A stretch of 64,000 nucleotides of DNA, taken from NCBI RefSeq assembly GCF_032854445.1, contig NC_088296.1, positions 8,530,706-8,594,705 on the forward strand, read 5' to 3'. Below the pieces are notes generated by a model that had not been told where the DNA came from, ran no database searches, and saw nothing but the letters and a program-made list of their open reading frames with translations. Below are positions 1 through 11,609 of this stretch, one piece after another. How positions within the stretch are numbered: position 1 is the first letter of the stretch; every line of letters starts with the position of its first letter. The DNA comes from Liolophura sinensis. Taxonomy: Eukaryota > Mollusca > Polyplacophora > Chitonida > Chitonidae. Position numbers and translations under genes: made by a program.

Positions 1-143
1 CCCTATGGGTGCAGTGAATTTTTCCCCAAGCATTATGTGAACACTCGGATATATCAGTCTCCAATCCTGAGCAAACAACCTTGTCCAGCCAAATCTGTCC
101 CGTGCCAGCTCCAAACCAAGCATTTGTAACAGCATATCCAAAA
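1..143 (-). CDS. SRCR-domain exon, C-terminal half (partial gene)
   Basis: On the minus strand an acceptor (TTACAG) precedes an open frame that reads [20 protein letters not shown] and goes on with [19 protein letters not shown] and HCTHR. This is the second half of a scavenger receptor cysteine-rich domain: the G-x-G-x-IWLD-x-V-x-C-x-G block, the E-C-S-H-x-x-WG block and a following Cys-x-His are all in place. SRCR domains are extracellular disulfide-bonded ligand-binding modules of secreted or membrane proteins, often in immune or scavenger receptors. The exon starts in phase 2 and matches the phase-2 end of the exon at 622-775, so the two join in frame. The frame is still open at the left edge, so the rest of the protein lies outside the window. 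Confidence 0.8.
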
Positions 144-621
144 CTGTAACAAAACAGCGTAATGAAGATGGAACAGGGGAGCTAAGAGCAAAAACAACAT
201 AAAAACCCATATAATAGAGTAAGACGGAATTGAAAGGAAGGTAACATAGTTTAAGGTGGGAGATTGATGAAACAAAAAACACTATGTAACGACAAATGGC
301 TTACTCGTTTATGACTTTTAAACTTAAGTTTTCAATGCCTTTTTATGGATCAATGTACCTATTATTTTCACATTGTATCTTGTATTTCCTCCGTTTATAC
401 AAATATACAACGAGATATATTTTCACTTAGTGAAGTACAAACTTACAAAATTTTCTTCTGGAGAATGCTACATGTAAAACAGACGACCCTATTTCGACAA
501 CGCTGAGCATTTCTCCAATATGACGACCTTTATCCCACTTTTAAATACAGAAACAAATAGAAACATTGACTGATATGCCACCAGGTTACTGTAAAAATTC
601 ACTGCTGATGAAATAAAATAC

Positions 622-775
622 CTGTAGCCTAGAGCACGGCAAGCAACCCCGGCGTTGAGATCAGTGAACTGATCTCCACATACTGTCCCCCATTTGCCAC
701 TGTGGAAGACTTCCAAACGTCCTGTCCACAGCTGAACAGTTCTGGTACCACTAGCGAGTCTCAGTGGAGTAGATA
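622..775 (-). CDS. SRCR-domain exon, N-terminal half
   Basis: The acceptor TTTTAG and the donor CTACAG/GTATTT bracket 154 bases on the minus strand. The frame reads TPLRLASG, then [19 protein letters not shown] and GVACRALGY, the classic start of an SRCR domain (R-L-x-x-G, G-R-L-E-V-x-x-x-G-x-WGTVC-x-D, C-R-x-LGY). It enters in phase 1 and leaves in phase 2. Its end joins the exon at 1-143 without breaking the frame, giving one nearly complete SRCR domain split at the usual LGY position. The preceding exon must leave one base, which is what the signal-peptide exon at 13076-13157 does. Confidence 0.85.
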
Positions 776-1597
776 CTAAAATAAAAGAAATTTTCTCCGG
801 TTTTTGCACAAAGGAAAAGAATATTTGTCATAAAGTAATCACAAGCACGACAAAGACTAAAGTGAAAATGAAAATAAAACACCAAATTAACTAGAAAAAA
901 TTACCCAAAAATATACAGTCACAGTCACAAATTTAATTTGTGGGATTTCTCTGCATTGTTTTCTAACAAAATGTTTATCAGTTCTGATGAAAACACTGCA
1001 TTTTGATAAATTCATGACCTGTGGCATCTAATAATTCTCCATTAACATAGCTTTTTCGACCCAATTATGTTAAACCTACGCTAATAGAAAATATAAAGGT
1101 TGCTTTATTTTTGTACTTTTCGTGACTTTCCATATCGTAGACTTTTATATTATAGACACTACTGATTGTGTGAAGCACAGTGAAGTTAAATCAATTTTTA
1201 CCACACATGCATTCCTGTGAACGTTTTTAATGCAGTTCATTCTTGTACGTAACGTGGCTAACCAGACGTGATATGTTCAGTTTATGGCGGAGACAAGTAA
1301 CAGCACTTTAGACGGTCTGCACATGAGTGATACATTTGGACATAATTGTATGTATACTGGTATATTTGGAGGCTGATTCGAACGTACTGAAGACATTTTG
1401 GTTTCGACAGGCTTTATATTGTAAGCTGTGATATGTACTAGTACAAAAACAGTCTCTCGTAGAATTTTCATTCTTTTTTTGTAACGAGTGACTAAATATA
1501 AAAGATGGTGTAAGATTGTAGGACCTAAGTGTTTTTGAACATTTTAGCACCAAACACAGTATGTGAACACACCTAAAGACTCCTAGTCGTTACATTG
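776..1597. other. Intron sequence, nothing recognised
   Basis: AT-rich sequence upstream of the SRCR exon on its coding strand. No exon, SINE or tandem repeat was seen; the short frames have no domain signature. Confidence 0.5.
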
Positions 1598-1965
1598 TTA
1601 AGCGGGACAATAGGGGTTAAGTAGGACGTAAACATCAGGACGTAGGACAATACGGATTAAGTAGTACGTAAACACTAGGACGTAGGAAAATAGGGGTTAG
1701 GTAGGACGTAAACATTAGGACGTAGGACAATAAGGATTAAGTAGGACGTAAACACTAGGACGTAGGAAAATAAGGGTTAGGTAGGACGTAAACAATAGGG
1801 GTTAGGTAGGACGTTAACACTAGGACGTAGGACAATAGGGGTTAGGTAGGACATAAACACTAGGAGCTAGGACAATAGGGTTAGGTAGGACGTAAACATT
1901 ATGACGTAAGATAATAGGGGCTAGGTAGGACGTAAACATTAGGACGTAGGACAAAATTAATGGAG
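1598..1965. repeat. Minisatellite, ~40-bp unit
   Basis: About nine tandem copies of a 40-bp unit built on AGGACGTAGGACAATAGGGG and GTTAGGTAGGACGTAAACAC, with some shortened units of 28-37 bp on the right. Copies differ by a few bases, so the array is not freshly homogenised. It lies in the large intron of the SRCR gene. Confidence 0.85.
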
Positions 1966-3785
1966 TAGCATCATCACTCAAAAAACACAGAACCCCGTCA
2001 TTTTTACACATTTGATTTCTTCAGTAAAGGGGGAATGTAAACATAAGCAGTTATGTGATGAGTTAGAATAAAACCTCAACTGCAAACGGTGGTATGAAAA
2101 ACGTTGAAAGTCAGCTGCCATAACATGCACAGCAGCTAAAACAATTGCTTTTATGATACTGAGAGCTAAACACGGGCCGATTCCACAGGGCCATTTCTGA
2201 CTGATAACAATGATTATTTTGGGGTTTTGGTAGGATTTTGGACATATTTGTCTTAGGATAGTGCAGATGATAGAAATAGGACACTATAAAAATATCTACA
2301 TAATCCTGGCTGGTAATTAATTGTGTAATTAATGTGGCTACATCTGGCCACAAAGTAGAGGCTCCTGATGGAAATGAAATCAGTTCATTATTTCTTCTGT
2401 GTTCTGTTGTCTTCGGACTTTTTCAACAATTTATATGCACATCAATTCATGTAAGTAGACACGAAAAGCGGTTAAAATATGATATGTGTATGTAAAGTTT
2501 AACTTTTAAATTGTGCCCATGCATGGATTAAAAATAATTACGTCCACATTTTTGAACTGTTAAATAAATAAATATTTGTCAAGGTGTTTTCTGTCTTGAA
2601 GTTCTAATATGCTCGTAAACAGCGGGTTGGTACCTGTGTCAAGTATGACGCGCATGCATACCATTTCGTGAATCTTTGTAAGCTCCCAAAGACGAACGGA
2701 AGAGGCTATAAATGGCAGAGCGCCAGGGTAAGCCATGGAGGTAGAAGTAGGCACTACTCGGCCTGGGTACGTATGACTGACCCACCGACTGCATGCTGGT
2801 CTTTTGAGTCATGAAAGGTCTCCATGCAGTCTTGTCCTGCTTTGATGTACATTGTGCGTTACCGGCAATTAGATACAATCACCACAGAAAATGAACCTTC
2901 TCCAAAAAACAAATAAAAAATGACCTATGTATATCATTTTCCCTGTACGTACAAAGTGGTCATTAAGATTTGAAATTGCTTATAAAATGATGTATGAGGA
3001 CATGTTTCAATGACAGCTGCGCGAGGCTTGGTTAGGTTGTTACAGTGATCTGAAAGAGACCGTGCTGTAAGACGATTTGTCGTTATCTGAAATACTTTCC
3101 GATCAATTGAGAAAAACACAATTTCGTGTGAACGTAGATAACATATCAAGTTATTGACTTCTTAAGTAAAGTGGAGGTTGGAGGCATATTTTAGGGGGAA
3201 ATTCAGTGTTATAAAATGCAAAAAGGCCTATTTCGTGAACATTAGAAAAACTGAGAAAATCAGACTCTGGGTTACATGTTGATACTAGAGGGAACGCAAT
3301 TGTTGTATGCTTGGGTGGGGTGGTTTTTTCATGTAGATTTTCAGGCCTGTTGCGGCTGCATTGGTGGGTCGGGTGACTTTATTAAATATTTACATAATAG
3401 GCAGAATTCAAAATATTTGCCACGGTCCGCACTTACTCCACTTCCACAATTACCCGGGCCGATCTCCCTTACACCCAATAAAAACATTAAGGATAACTTA
3501 ACATCTACATATACGTATTTATAAACTGACGGCCAAAGGAAACTTTACGACTCCGTGAGTTAAATTTAACCGGTCTTTTATGCAAATTAATAAAAAAAAT
3601 TATTGTTGGAAAACATTGTACGAAGCATATCTCTATGTGCGACAAGCGTCATATACGTCCACACAAATTTGTTTTGTGACAAGTTGAAAAATCATGTGAC
3701 CCATGGATGGCCGCAACTGCACATATAATAAGCGTATAAAAACGTTACACACATTGTGCTGCAGTTGCCTACTGCACTGGACTAA
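1966..3785. other. Non-coding intron sequence
   Basis: No exon with splice borders and no recognisable repeat found on either strand. Confidence 0.4.
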
Positions 3786-3799
3786 AATCCACCAAAGCA

Positions 3800-4555
3800 A
3801 TGCCTCGGCTGATTCCAGATCAATGCGCGAGGGCCCTGGATGGTATCCATGGGAGCCACCCATTCTCACATTGCAATGACCTTCGGCTGCTCTCGTGTAA
3901 CTGTGTCAAACGTATAGCAAAGTTACAGACAGATAGGGCAGACATCGGGCAGGCCAAGAACAGACAGGCCTAGGGTAACTACGCCCAGAGAAGACGGGTA
4001 CCTGCGCACCTTACACCTGATGGACCTTTTCCTGACAGTGACGTCATCGTCCTGTTTTCACGGATGAAAATCATTTCTGCCTGTTTCAAGTCGATGGCAG
4101 ACAGCGAGTTTACCGTCGAATAGGCAAACGAAAGGCTGCATAATGCTTCCAGGAGGTGGTGCTTTTTGGTGGCAGCAGAGTGATAGTGTGGGATGGGATT
4201 TGTGGAGAGGAACGGACACCATTGGTCATAATCTACGGGAACCTAACAGCTGAATGTTATATGGGTGAAATTCTACGTCCTGCTGTCCTGCCATTCCTTC
4301 AATAGCAGACACGTGGTGTCCTGTAGCTCGAGTTGTGCAGAACTTCCTGTCCCCCACAAAATACCTTTGGGATAGCATGGGTCGTCGAGTAAGAGAACGC
4401 CCACACCTTGCAGACAACCGACAAGAACTGGTGTTAACCCACCAAGATAAATGGCAACGAACCCCATCTCATTAGACAACTGACTTTTTCTATGCGCCGG
4501 GGAGTTTTTGGATGCATTGAAGCAAGGGGTGGCCAAACGCGATACTGGTTGGTTT
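3800..4555 (+). pseudogene. Degenerate Tc1/mariner-like transposase
   Basis: Several frames together read as a Tc1-type transposase. An N-terminal start MPRLIPDQCARAL is followed by RPRVTTPREDGYLRTLHL near 3960-4030. Then come RQRVYRRIGKRKA-like sequence near 4100 and a block ending VLPFLQ near 4240-4305. A C-terminal RRGVFGCIEARGGQTRYW, near 4495-4555, resembles the usual GGHTRY end. Frameshifts and stops break it, and part of the catalytic middle is missing, so it cannot encode an active cut-and-paste enzyme. I could not identify terminal inverted repeats. It sits inside the SRCR intron, antisense to that gene. Confidence 0.75.
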
Positions 4556-5687
4556 TGATATTGACTCATTTTAAAAATAATCAACTTTTTGTATATTCTG
4601 CCCATTGTTAACCAAGAAGGAATGGCTATTATTCTTCTCCTACTCTCTTTGTTCAATTGTAAAATGAGTTGACGGCTACTTTGTCCGTTCTTATTCCAGA
4701 CTTTCAGTATCCTAAGTCATCGGTTTTTTCAATATATTAAACTTCAGTCATCCTGTTTTTTGCTTTTGCAAAATAAATTGATTTGAACTCTTTGTAAAGT
4801 TTCTTTTGGCCGTTAGTTTATATAGACTCCAACAGTTTATCCCCTCTACGGAAACGTAATTTCCCATGGATTTATATACAATAGAAAATCTTTTGCTTTC
4901 ATCTCCGTCTTCAGAAATGGCCCTAAGACCTCCTAATATAAACACAAATGAAAACCGCGAAGCATTATCTCAGTTCTTTTTTCTGCGATTCTTACAACTT
5001 TACATTGGGAGTGATGTTATTAGGGCACACCTAACTTCCATCTGCGATCTATGTCCATTTATCTTAGTGTTGAATACAAAACTTTGTAAGGGATCACAAT
5101 GATTACAATAACGACCAGTACCTCGAGTTTGTTTCAAACCGATCAAGATAAACCGGTAGGAATGAAACAAATACTACCAAACAGTGTAGGTTATAAGATT
5201 TAGGCTCTACCGAATCTTACACAAAAAGCTGATAAATCCATTAAACTCGGTAATTCTAGATCAACATTTGCAATAATATAGACCCCTTATTTCCTTTTCG
5301 ATTGTGCTTTAAATTATACATGTACGTGTATTTTCTGCTTTCTTTGTGTGATTGCAAGATTAAGAGGGCAGTCAGTCATTTCTTTATCTTATTGGTCTGC
5401 TTATTCGCCATAATACAAAGGCTTCAATGTTCAAAATATTTATTTGTGTCAGTTTTAACCGAAAACCACTAACAGAAGCACATAAGCTTACAGGCGTTAT
5501 CGGTAAATATCCGCGAGCATGTCGTAAGTCTTTATCGCAACACGTGCCCTGGCTGTTTGCCTTCGACAGCCTTGCCGGAACGATTGCGTCTAGGCCTGAC
5601 CAAGCCAAACAGCTCTAATCTTCTGTCCCGCAGAGTAGGTAACGTTCATTGAACATGTTGAAGCCTCGTAGTAGTGCCTCTTACTAC

Positions 5688-5690
<3 letters not shown>
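4556..5690. other. Non-coding intron sequence
   Basis: No supported gene. Short frames on both strands have neither splice context nor domain signatures. Confidence 0.4.

Positions 5691-5760
<70 letters not shown>
5691..5760. repeat. (TA)n microsatellite
   Basis: About 35 uninterrupted TA units. Confidence 0.95.
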
Positions 5761-5764
<4 letters not shown>

Positions 5765-5813
5765 CTCTCTCCCACGGATGACTTTAACAACTTTTACATT
5801 GTGAACAGCATAG

Positions 5814-5823
5814 TACAAGGACT

Positions 5824-5883
<60 letters not shown>

Positions 5884-5893
5884 AGTCCTTGTA
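5814..5893. repeat. 80-bp palindrome with (TA)n centre
   Basis: The arms TACAAGGACTCCC and GGGAGTCCTTGTA flank a (TA)n core, making a perfect inverted repeat of about 80 bp. A further (TA)n tract follows to about 5912. The structure could extrude as a cruciform or be a replication-slippage product. Confidence 0.9.
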
Positions 5894-6539
5894 TATATAT
5901 ATATATATATATAAGATTCTTGTACAAGCAAAGACACACGGAAGTGTGTGAGTTGCTCTGTTCAGCACAGTGCTGCTTTTGGTGGCTGTACAGCCGTAAA
6001 GGAGGCACACAAAGCCGAGTACATCAAGACTACAGAGAAAGTTTCGTACACAGATACCCCAAGGCTTGTTGGGGAACAAACAAATTAAAATGTCAATTTC
6101 TCCCATGACCCAAACTTTGATGAGTCTGTATATTGAAAACCTTGGTTCCCTGCTAGACTGACTAATCGACCATCTTCCACCAGCATAAGCCGCTCTGTGA
6201 GGCCACGGACAAATCAGTGGCTACTCAAACAGATCGTGATGCTAAAATGTACAAACTGATGTGTACTCTGCTGTAACAATGGTAGATATAACTGTCTTTC
6301 TTACTGAAGTTTTGTTCCAATGTGTTATAGTCTCTAAGACTTCAGAAGTCAGTATGTTTGAATGTATTGCTAAATGCTGTGATCATCAACTGGGCAAAGC
6401 AAAAATTAAATCACAAGAGTTGTCTGCTCTTCTTAAGCAAATAAGGAACAAATGTTCATAATGACTAAAGTAAATCTATATTTTCCTCTTTACGCTTTTG
6501 TTACATATTTTATTACTAATGGGTTTTGATGTTCTGTAT

Positions 6540-9115
6540 CAGAACATTAACTTCCTGTTTGCCTATTTAAACAGTATGTGTCTGGTTTCATCCTCCAGTC
6601 TGACATTGTATGTCTTCAGGAAACATTTCTGAAACCTAATGATAGTTTTACTCTTCCAGTGTATGCTGTAGTGAGAGTACATAGAGAGGAGTGGATAGTG
6701 GGAGGAAGCCCAAGGTGGGTTGGCTGGGTTGTACAAGGCAAGTCTTTCTGTTACTGAGATAAAACTACCAGCATTTAAATCCAGTGAATGTCAGGATAGA
6801 ACCTGGTCAGTGCTGAACAATGCGTGCGATAGAACTTATCCTAATGATGTTAAGGTCTTGTCAAGTCCTCGTCATATATGTAATTTGTGGAGACTTTAAT
6901 ATCATATCATAGGCTGTGGGGTAGTACCTATATCAATACAAATGTTAACACCTTACACAATTTTATCTGTGACAGCGGCTTTTGGGGTTGAATTATGGGC
7001 CTGGTACTCGCCTAGATGTAAGATCTGGTAAATTGTCAGCAATTGACTTATCACTATGCACTGCAGATCTAAGCACTCGGGCTACATGGTCCATTGCTCT
7101 CGCTGTGGCCGTGATCACTACCGTGTCTGTATTTCCTCTGGACTTCTTTTGGTATCAATCATACTGTTAACTTCCCCCCCCCCCACTCTCCCCAAATAAA
7201 ACAAAACAAAACAAAAAATAAATAAATAAATAAAGAAAAAAAAAACCAATCAGGCTACCGGTAAGCTATTTTAAGATATTTTGTTTTCTCTGACAAAACA
7301 ACAGAGGCAATGAACACAGCTGCTTATGAAAGCATTCCCAGAATCCCGCGTAAAACCTTCATCAAAACCCCTGTAACATGATGGAGTGATGCGTGCACAC
7401 ACGTCACTAGGAAAACAAAGATAGCTAAGCACAGAGCACAGCGAACTAGATTATCTGAGGACATTTTGTGTTGCAAGAGGGCTAACGCTGTAGCACAAAG
7501 TATCGTGAAGAAAACACATAAGTATTATTTGCATAGTTTTTGTTCAAATATGAACTGTAGCCCACCTATGAAGCAAGTCTGGGCTTGAGTCTGGCCTTCT
7601 CAGTTCAAAGTGCAAGTCCAGTCATGTGCCTACTATTATATCACGTGGGTGTCAGTATGCTAGTAATGAGGAGAAATGTAATGTTTTGGCTGATAACTTT
7701 GCTTTTGTATCAAGCCCAGAAAACTACCACCCGGAACGTTTAGCCCATAAGGAAGACGTGAAATCAAAGCAGAAATTCGATTAGATCATGTTTGATGGCC
7801 TTTGTGACGACTTTACATTAACTGAATTGAAACAGGCTCTGCACTGTACTAATGACTCATCCTAAAGAGCTGATGGCATTTCACCGATTTCACATCTCCC
7901 TGACCATTGTTTGAATGTGATATTGCTGTTGTATAATACAGCGTGGACTAAGATGCAGTTACCGTACCGTTGGAGGACAGCCATACTTGTTGCTAAGCCT
8001 GGGGAACCTACGTCATTCCCTTGATCATACAGACCTATAGCTTTGACTTTGGCGTTATGCACGACAATGGATAAAATGATTAAGCTAACCTAGGCTACTT
8101 TGGTTTATATATTTTTGTAATATTTTATCCCTTATTCAGAGTGGATTCCTGAGTTGATCATGTTGTTACTTTATAGGGCTCTCCGTAATAAAGAATCTGT
8201 ATTGGGAGTGTTTCTTGATACAGAGAAGGCACATGCTATGGTGTGGATGGATGCGATATTAATCAAGATGAAAGTAGTGGAAATACAGGTAATATGCTGA
8301 GCTGGGTGAAAAACTTTCTACCTGGTCATCTCATCCAAATCAAAATTGGTATATGTGACTGTAGAAAATGGACGGAGAAGACTGAGGGTTTTACGGTATA
8401 CCCTGAAGATGTACCCAGTGTATAATAATTCTGCTTCTTGTGTGTTACAACCTTCTGTGTATGATTGTTTGTATGACAGTGGCATAACTTGTTGCATGTA
8501 ACTATACGCTCTCAGCATGTTTGTAAAAATACTTACGTAAATAAATTTATTGTGTAGAGGAGAGTCCCCCCTCCCCTCTCCACCTCCCGTCCCCCCCCCT
8601 TTTTTTCCTTCCTGTCACCTGATTTCCCGTTTCCTTTCGCTTGTCTTCGATGGTGTTAAAGGGAATGATCTCTATTTGCTATGAAAGCATCTTGCCTGGA
8701 GCAAATTCATCAAAAATGGGCGAATTTTCTGCAACTGTTTACTGATGGTTTCAGGGGAGTGGAAGGGCTGGGGCTGCTTTATTTGTACCTGAGCCAGATA
8801 CTCAAGACACTATGAGCTGCCAAATTACTCGTCGGTGTCGAACTGACAGCTGTTTTGTTCCCCTATCAGTTTCTAGCAGGGTTTACACCTATAGAACTGT
8901 TAATTTCACGGATTCGTTTAGCTCACTGTAGGCACTACTAGTGTTTAGCTGGCAAAAAACCCTGATCATTATTCTTGAATATTTTTTTCTGTGTAACCAA
9001 TAGTCAAGGAATTTCTGTTTGCTTTGAGTGGATTCCCAGTCGTGCTAGTATTAAAGATAATGGGCTTGCAGGTTTCTTAGCTAAAAAAAGCTGCTAGAGA
9101 TGCAGGTACTGCAGT
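6540..9115 (+). pseudogene. Degenerate non-LTR retrotransposon (endonuclease, RT, RNase H)
   Basis: The domain order of a non-LTR pol can be read across frameshifts. An endonuclease part has SDIVCLQETFLKPNDSF near 6600, CGDFN near 6885 and TRLDVRSGKLSAIDLSL near 7007-7055. A reverse-transcriptase part has YRPIAL near 8030, VFLDTEKAHAMVW near 8210 and GNMLSWVKNFLPGHLIQIKI near 8293. A C-terminal RNase H-like part has LFTDG near 8738, AELTA-like sequence near 8845 and FEWIPS near 9030. Numerous stops and a C/A-rich insertion at about 7168-7250 show it is dead. It lies antisense within the SRCR intron. Confidence 0.8.
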
Positions 9116-9171
9116 GGACATAAACCCCATCTGCTGCTGATATGATATGTAACTTTAAACATTATCTTACA

Positions 9172-9215
9172 AAGCACGTGCGCTAACCAACTTAGCTACG
9201 GAGGCCCCGTTGCAT
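9172..9215 (-). mobile_element. SINE head fragment (family 1)
   Basis: The sequence GCGCTAACC...TAGCTACGGAGGCCCC is the reverse complement of the tRNA-like head seen intact at 40310-40348. Confidence 0.6.
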
Positions 9216-9559
9216 TGTTTGTGAGGCATATCATTCCGCTGAATGGAGATCCCAATAACTTCACATAACCAAGGGGTTATGTGTGGCTATTTGCCAGGCA
9301 TCACAAAGTCGTCATGCTCAGGTACAAGTATTCCTCTTCATACTGTAGTATTTTGTTTAGTATTTAAGAAATAATGTTCGCGTCAGGGTAGTCTAACGGT
9401 TGTTTTACATCAAATCGATGTGGAAGAGTTTATATTTTAGGTCGATGGCTATTGCAATTTAAATTTGTAATCACGCAATCTTTACAAAGTTGTATATACA
9501 ATAAGCCAGCCACAATATATTGGCGGCAGTCAGACAATAGCGTGTGCGAAGAGAAAACA

Positions 9560-10857
9560 TGAGTAAACGGACTGAACGTTATGAGAAAAAAATACAGTTT
9601 AACAAGGATAAACATACAACAAGGATTGGGAGTTGAAAAGGACGATCTACAGCCAGTCCAGTCTCTAGAAGATGTGAAGTTGATGTGAACTGTGTTGTTA
9701 TTTATTGTTGCATTGTTGAACATCATTGAACCTGTTTTCAAATTCCGAAGTCCTTCACGACCTCGCCGTCCAAGATGAAGTGTAATTTCAAACCAAACTT
9801 CCCTAACTAGGGATTTAGGATTTGTGTTGGATAAAGTGGCTGAGGAATATATTTTCTGCAGATCTCCATCGGGTATGGGCTCACGATGAGTTGTCACACC
9901 TTTGCCATCGCCGCGTTGCCCCTTAATCAACCGGGAAAGAACATGGTTTGATCGATCATTCATCAAATTTATTGCTTTTCCAAAAGGAGGTGAATTCAAG
10001 TAACGATTTCTGCAGGCTCGAGTCTCAACGAGAGCTGATTTTGAATATGATTCTCCGTTCTGTTTCCGGGCCCCTGCGTAAAACCGACGAAGGCAACTGT
10101 CCTACTCAACAGCTGTCAGCAATTGAAATTCTGTTCACAGATGGGATTCTCTGAGCCAATCTGAAAACAATTCAGATACTTTAGTTGTGATACTTTAGGA
10201 GTAAAGGTATCTTTTCAGGTAGGGCAATTTTTTTCTATTATAAATAGTATTAAAGTTGCTGTGTCATTTTGTCATGATTTTTATTTAGACTCTATTTTTG
10301 TTAACTTTATGCAAATTTTATTTAGAGAATTTTCAAATATAGTTTGACACCACTAATGTACCCTTTATAATTTAGTTAATAATTATTTTACTTTATATAG
10401 GCCCTATTCAATGCTCGGAAATAAATTGAGGTTGTATTTGTTTTTATTATTTTATTTTTATTGAGAACTAGGACAAATCTAAGCGATAGAAGTTCAAACA
10501 AACCTTGGGATAAGTTGACTCCCCATTTGGTTTGTTTGTCGGTTGTCCCCTCAATTCGTTTCATGGCAAGATCTTGTAGCTCTTTTTCTGTTCTTATTTT
10601 AAACCTTGTGGATACTACCGATGATTCGACTTCTAGACAAGCCGCCAGTGCGTTGTCGTCGCTATCTCTCATCAAATCCTCCATGTCACTGACGGCTGTC
10701 AATTCATACTTGAACGCTGTTTTCGTGAAACCATTAATATCTCTTATTGTGTAGCATTCAAACGTCCCAATGGGTTTAAAAACATCTATAACTTGATACT
10801 TTTCACCTTTGAAATAAACGTTCGCTCCGACAGAAAAAAATCGCCATTTTGTCGTCT
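9560..10857 (-). pseudogene. KIAA1958/Crypton-like recombinase-derived gene, broken
   Basis: Minus strand, two blocks. The upstream block (about 10857-10510) reads VYFKGEKYQVIDVFKPIG, CYTIRDINGF, then RFKIRTEKELQDLA and KQTKWGV, and ends at a possible donor, CAAG/GTTTGT. The downstream block (about 10127-9740) begins after an acceptor-like GAACAG. It reads FQLLTAVE, a stop codon, DSCLRRFYAGARKQNG, RNRYLNSPPFGKAINLM and VWFEITLHLGRRGREGLRNL. By memory of the family, this is the conserved region of invertebrate proteins named KIAA1958-like or ZMYM2-like, which descend from Crypton tyrosine recombinases (DUF3504). The phases of the two blocks match, but the in-frame stop and loss of similarity after residue LKTGS indicate a pseudogene or truncated copy. 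No start codon was identified. Confidence 0.6.
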
Positions 10858-11270
10858 GCTTTATTCAATGTAAACAACAACCTCTATCCACCCATAGAAC
10901 TACAACAGACCCGTCCAGAAGTCAAACGCTTCTGTCTCGTGATGGGGGGTATCTAACGACTGAGATAATGTGCACTTGGCACAGAGCCAAGCAGTGCGTT
11001 GTATGCAATAAAAAGGAATCAAAGGGTAATAGAATTACATGCAGGTGGACCATACTGGTAACCAGTTCCATTATATAAGTGTTTCGTCAGTGACTACACG
11101 TATATACTTACATAATGCGAGTATATGCAGCCAGTCAGCATGTAATTGTAATAAACGGACCTATATGAATGTTGGCACGTGCACAGCACAGTCCTAGGGG
11201 AGCAGCAGTGTTGAATTAGACACTTGACCCAGTTAGCTATCAGGCACTGAATAGTATGGAAGTTGGTTGA
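10858..11270. other. Non-coding intron sequence
   Basis: Nothing recognised between the recombinase-like block and the hairpin. Confidence 0.4.
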
Positions 11271-11386
11271 GGCCATGCTGTCTCTCCCAGTTTTGCCCCA
11301 AACCAGTGACAGCGATATTTGAACGACACTGCAAGTTTTAGTCGCTGTTACCGGTTTGGGGCAAAACCGGAAGAGACAGCATGGCC
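11271..11386. repeat. Imperfect hairpin, 45-bp arms
   Basis: The arms 11271-11315 and 11342-11386 are reverse complements at 41 of 45 positions, separated by 26 bases. Weak pairing continues outward on both sides. It has the size of a microRNA precursor or a very small MITE; neither is proven. Confidence 0.85.
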
Positions 11387-11609
11387 GCATCCCGCTTCCA
11401 CAGACTACTGACTTGGACACATAAAGGAACACCTTGCGTAGACCTTACTCGCGCACACACAGTTTTGTTTATAAAGGCAAGGTTTTGGGTGTCCTAAAAC
11501 ACGATTAAACAAACTGACCTATACATGTCACATGACCACCTTGGAAGGAGTTCCTGACTAGGCAGATCTTTGTGCAAAGACATTTTATCTCGTAATTTTG
11601 GTTTGTTCA

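Noticed and set aside
5690-6106. Tyr-Ile repeat frames
   Set aside because: Translation of (TA)n microsatellite.
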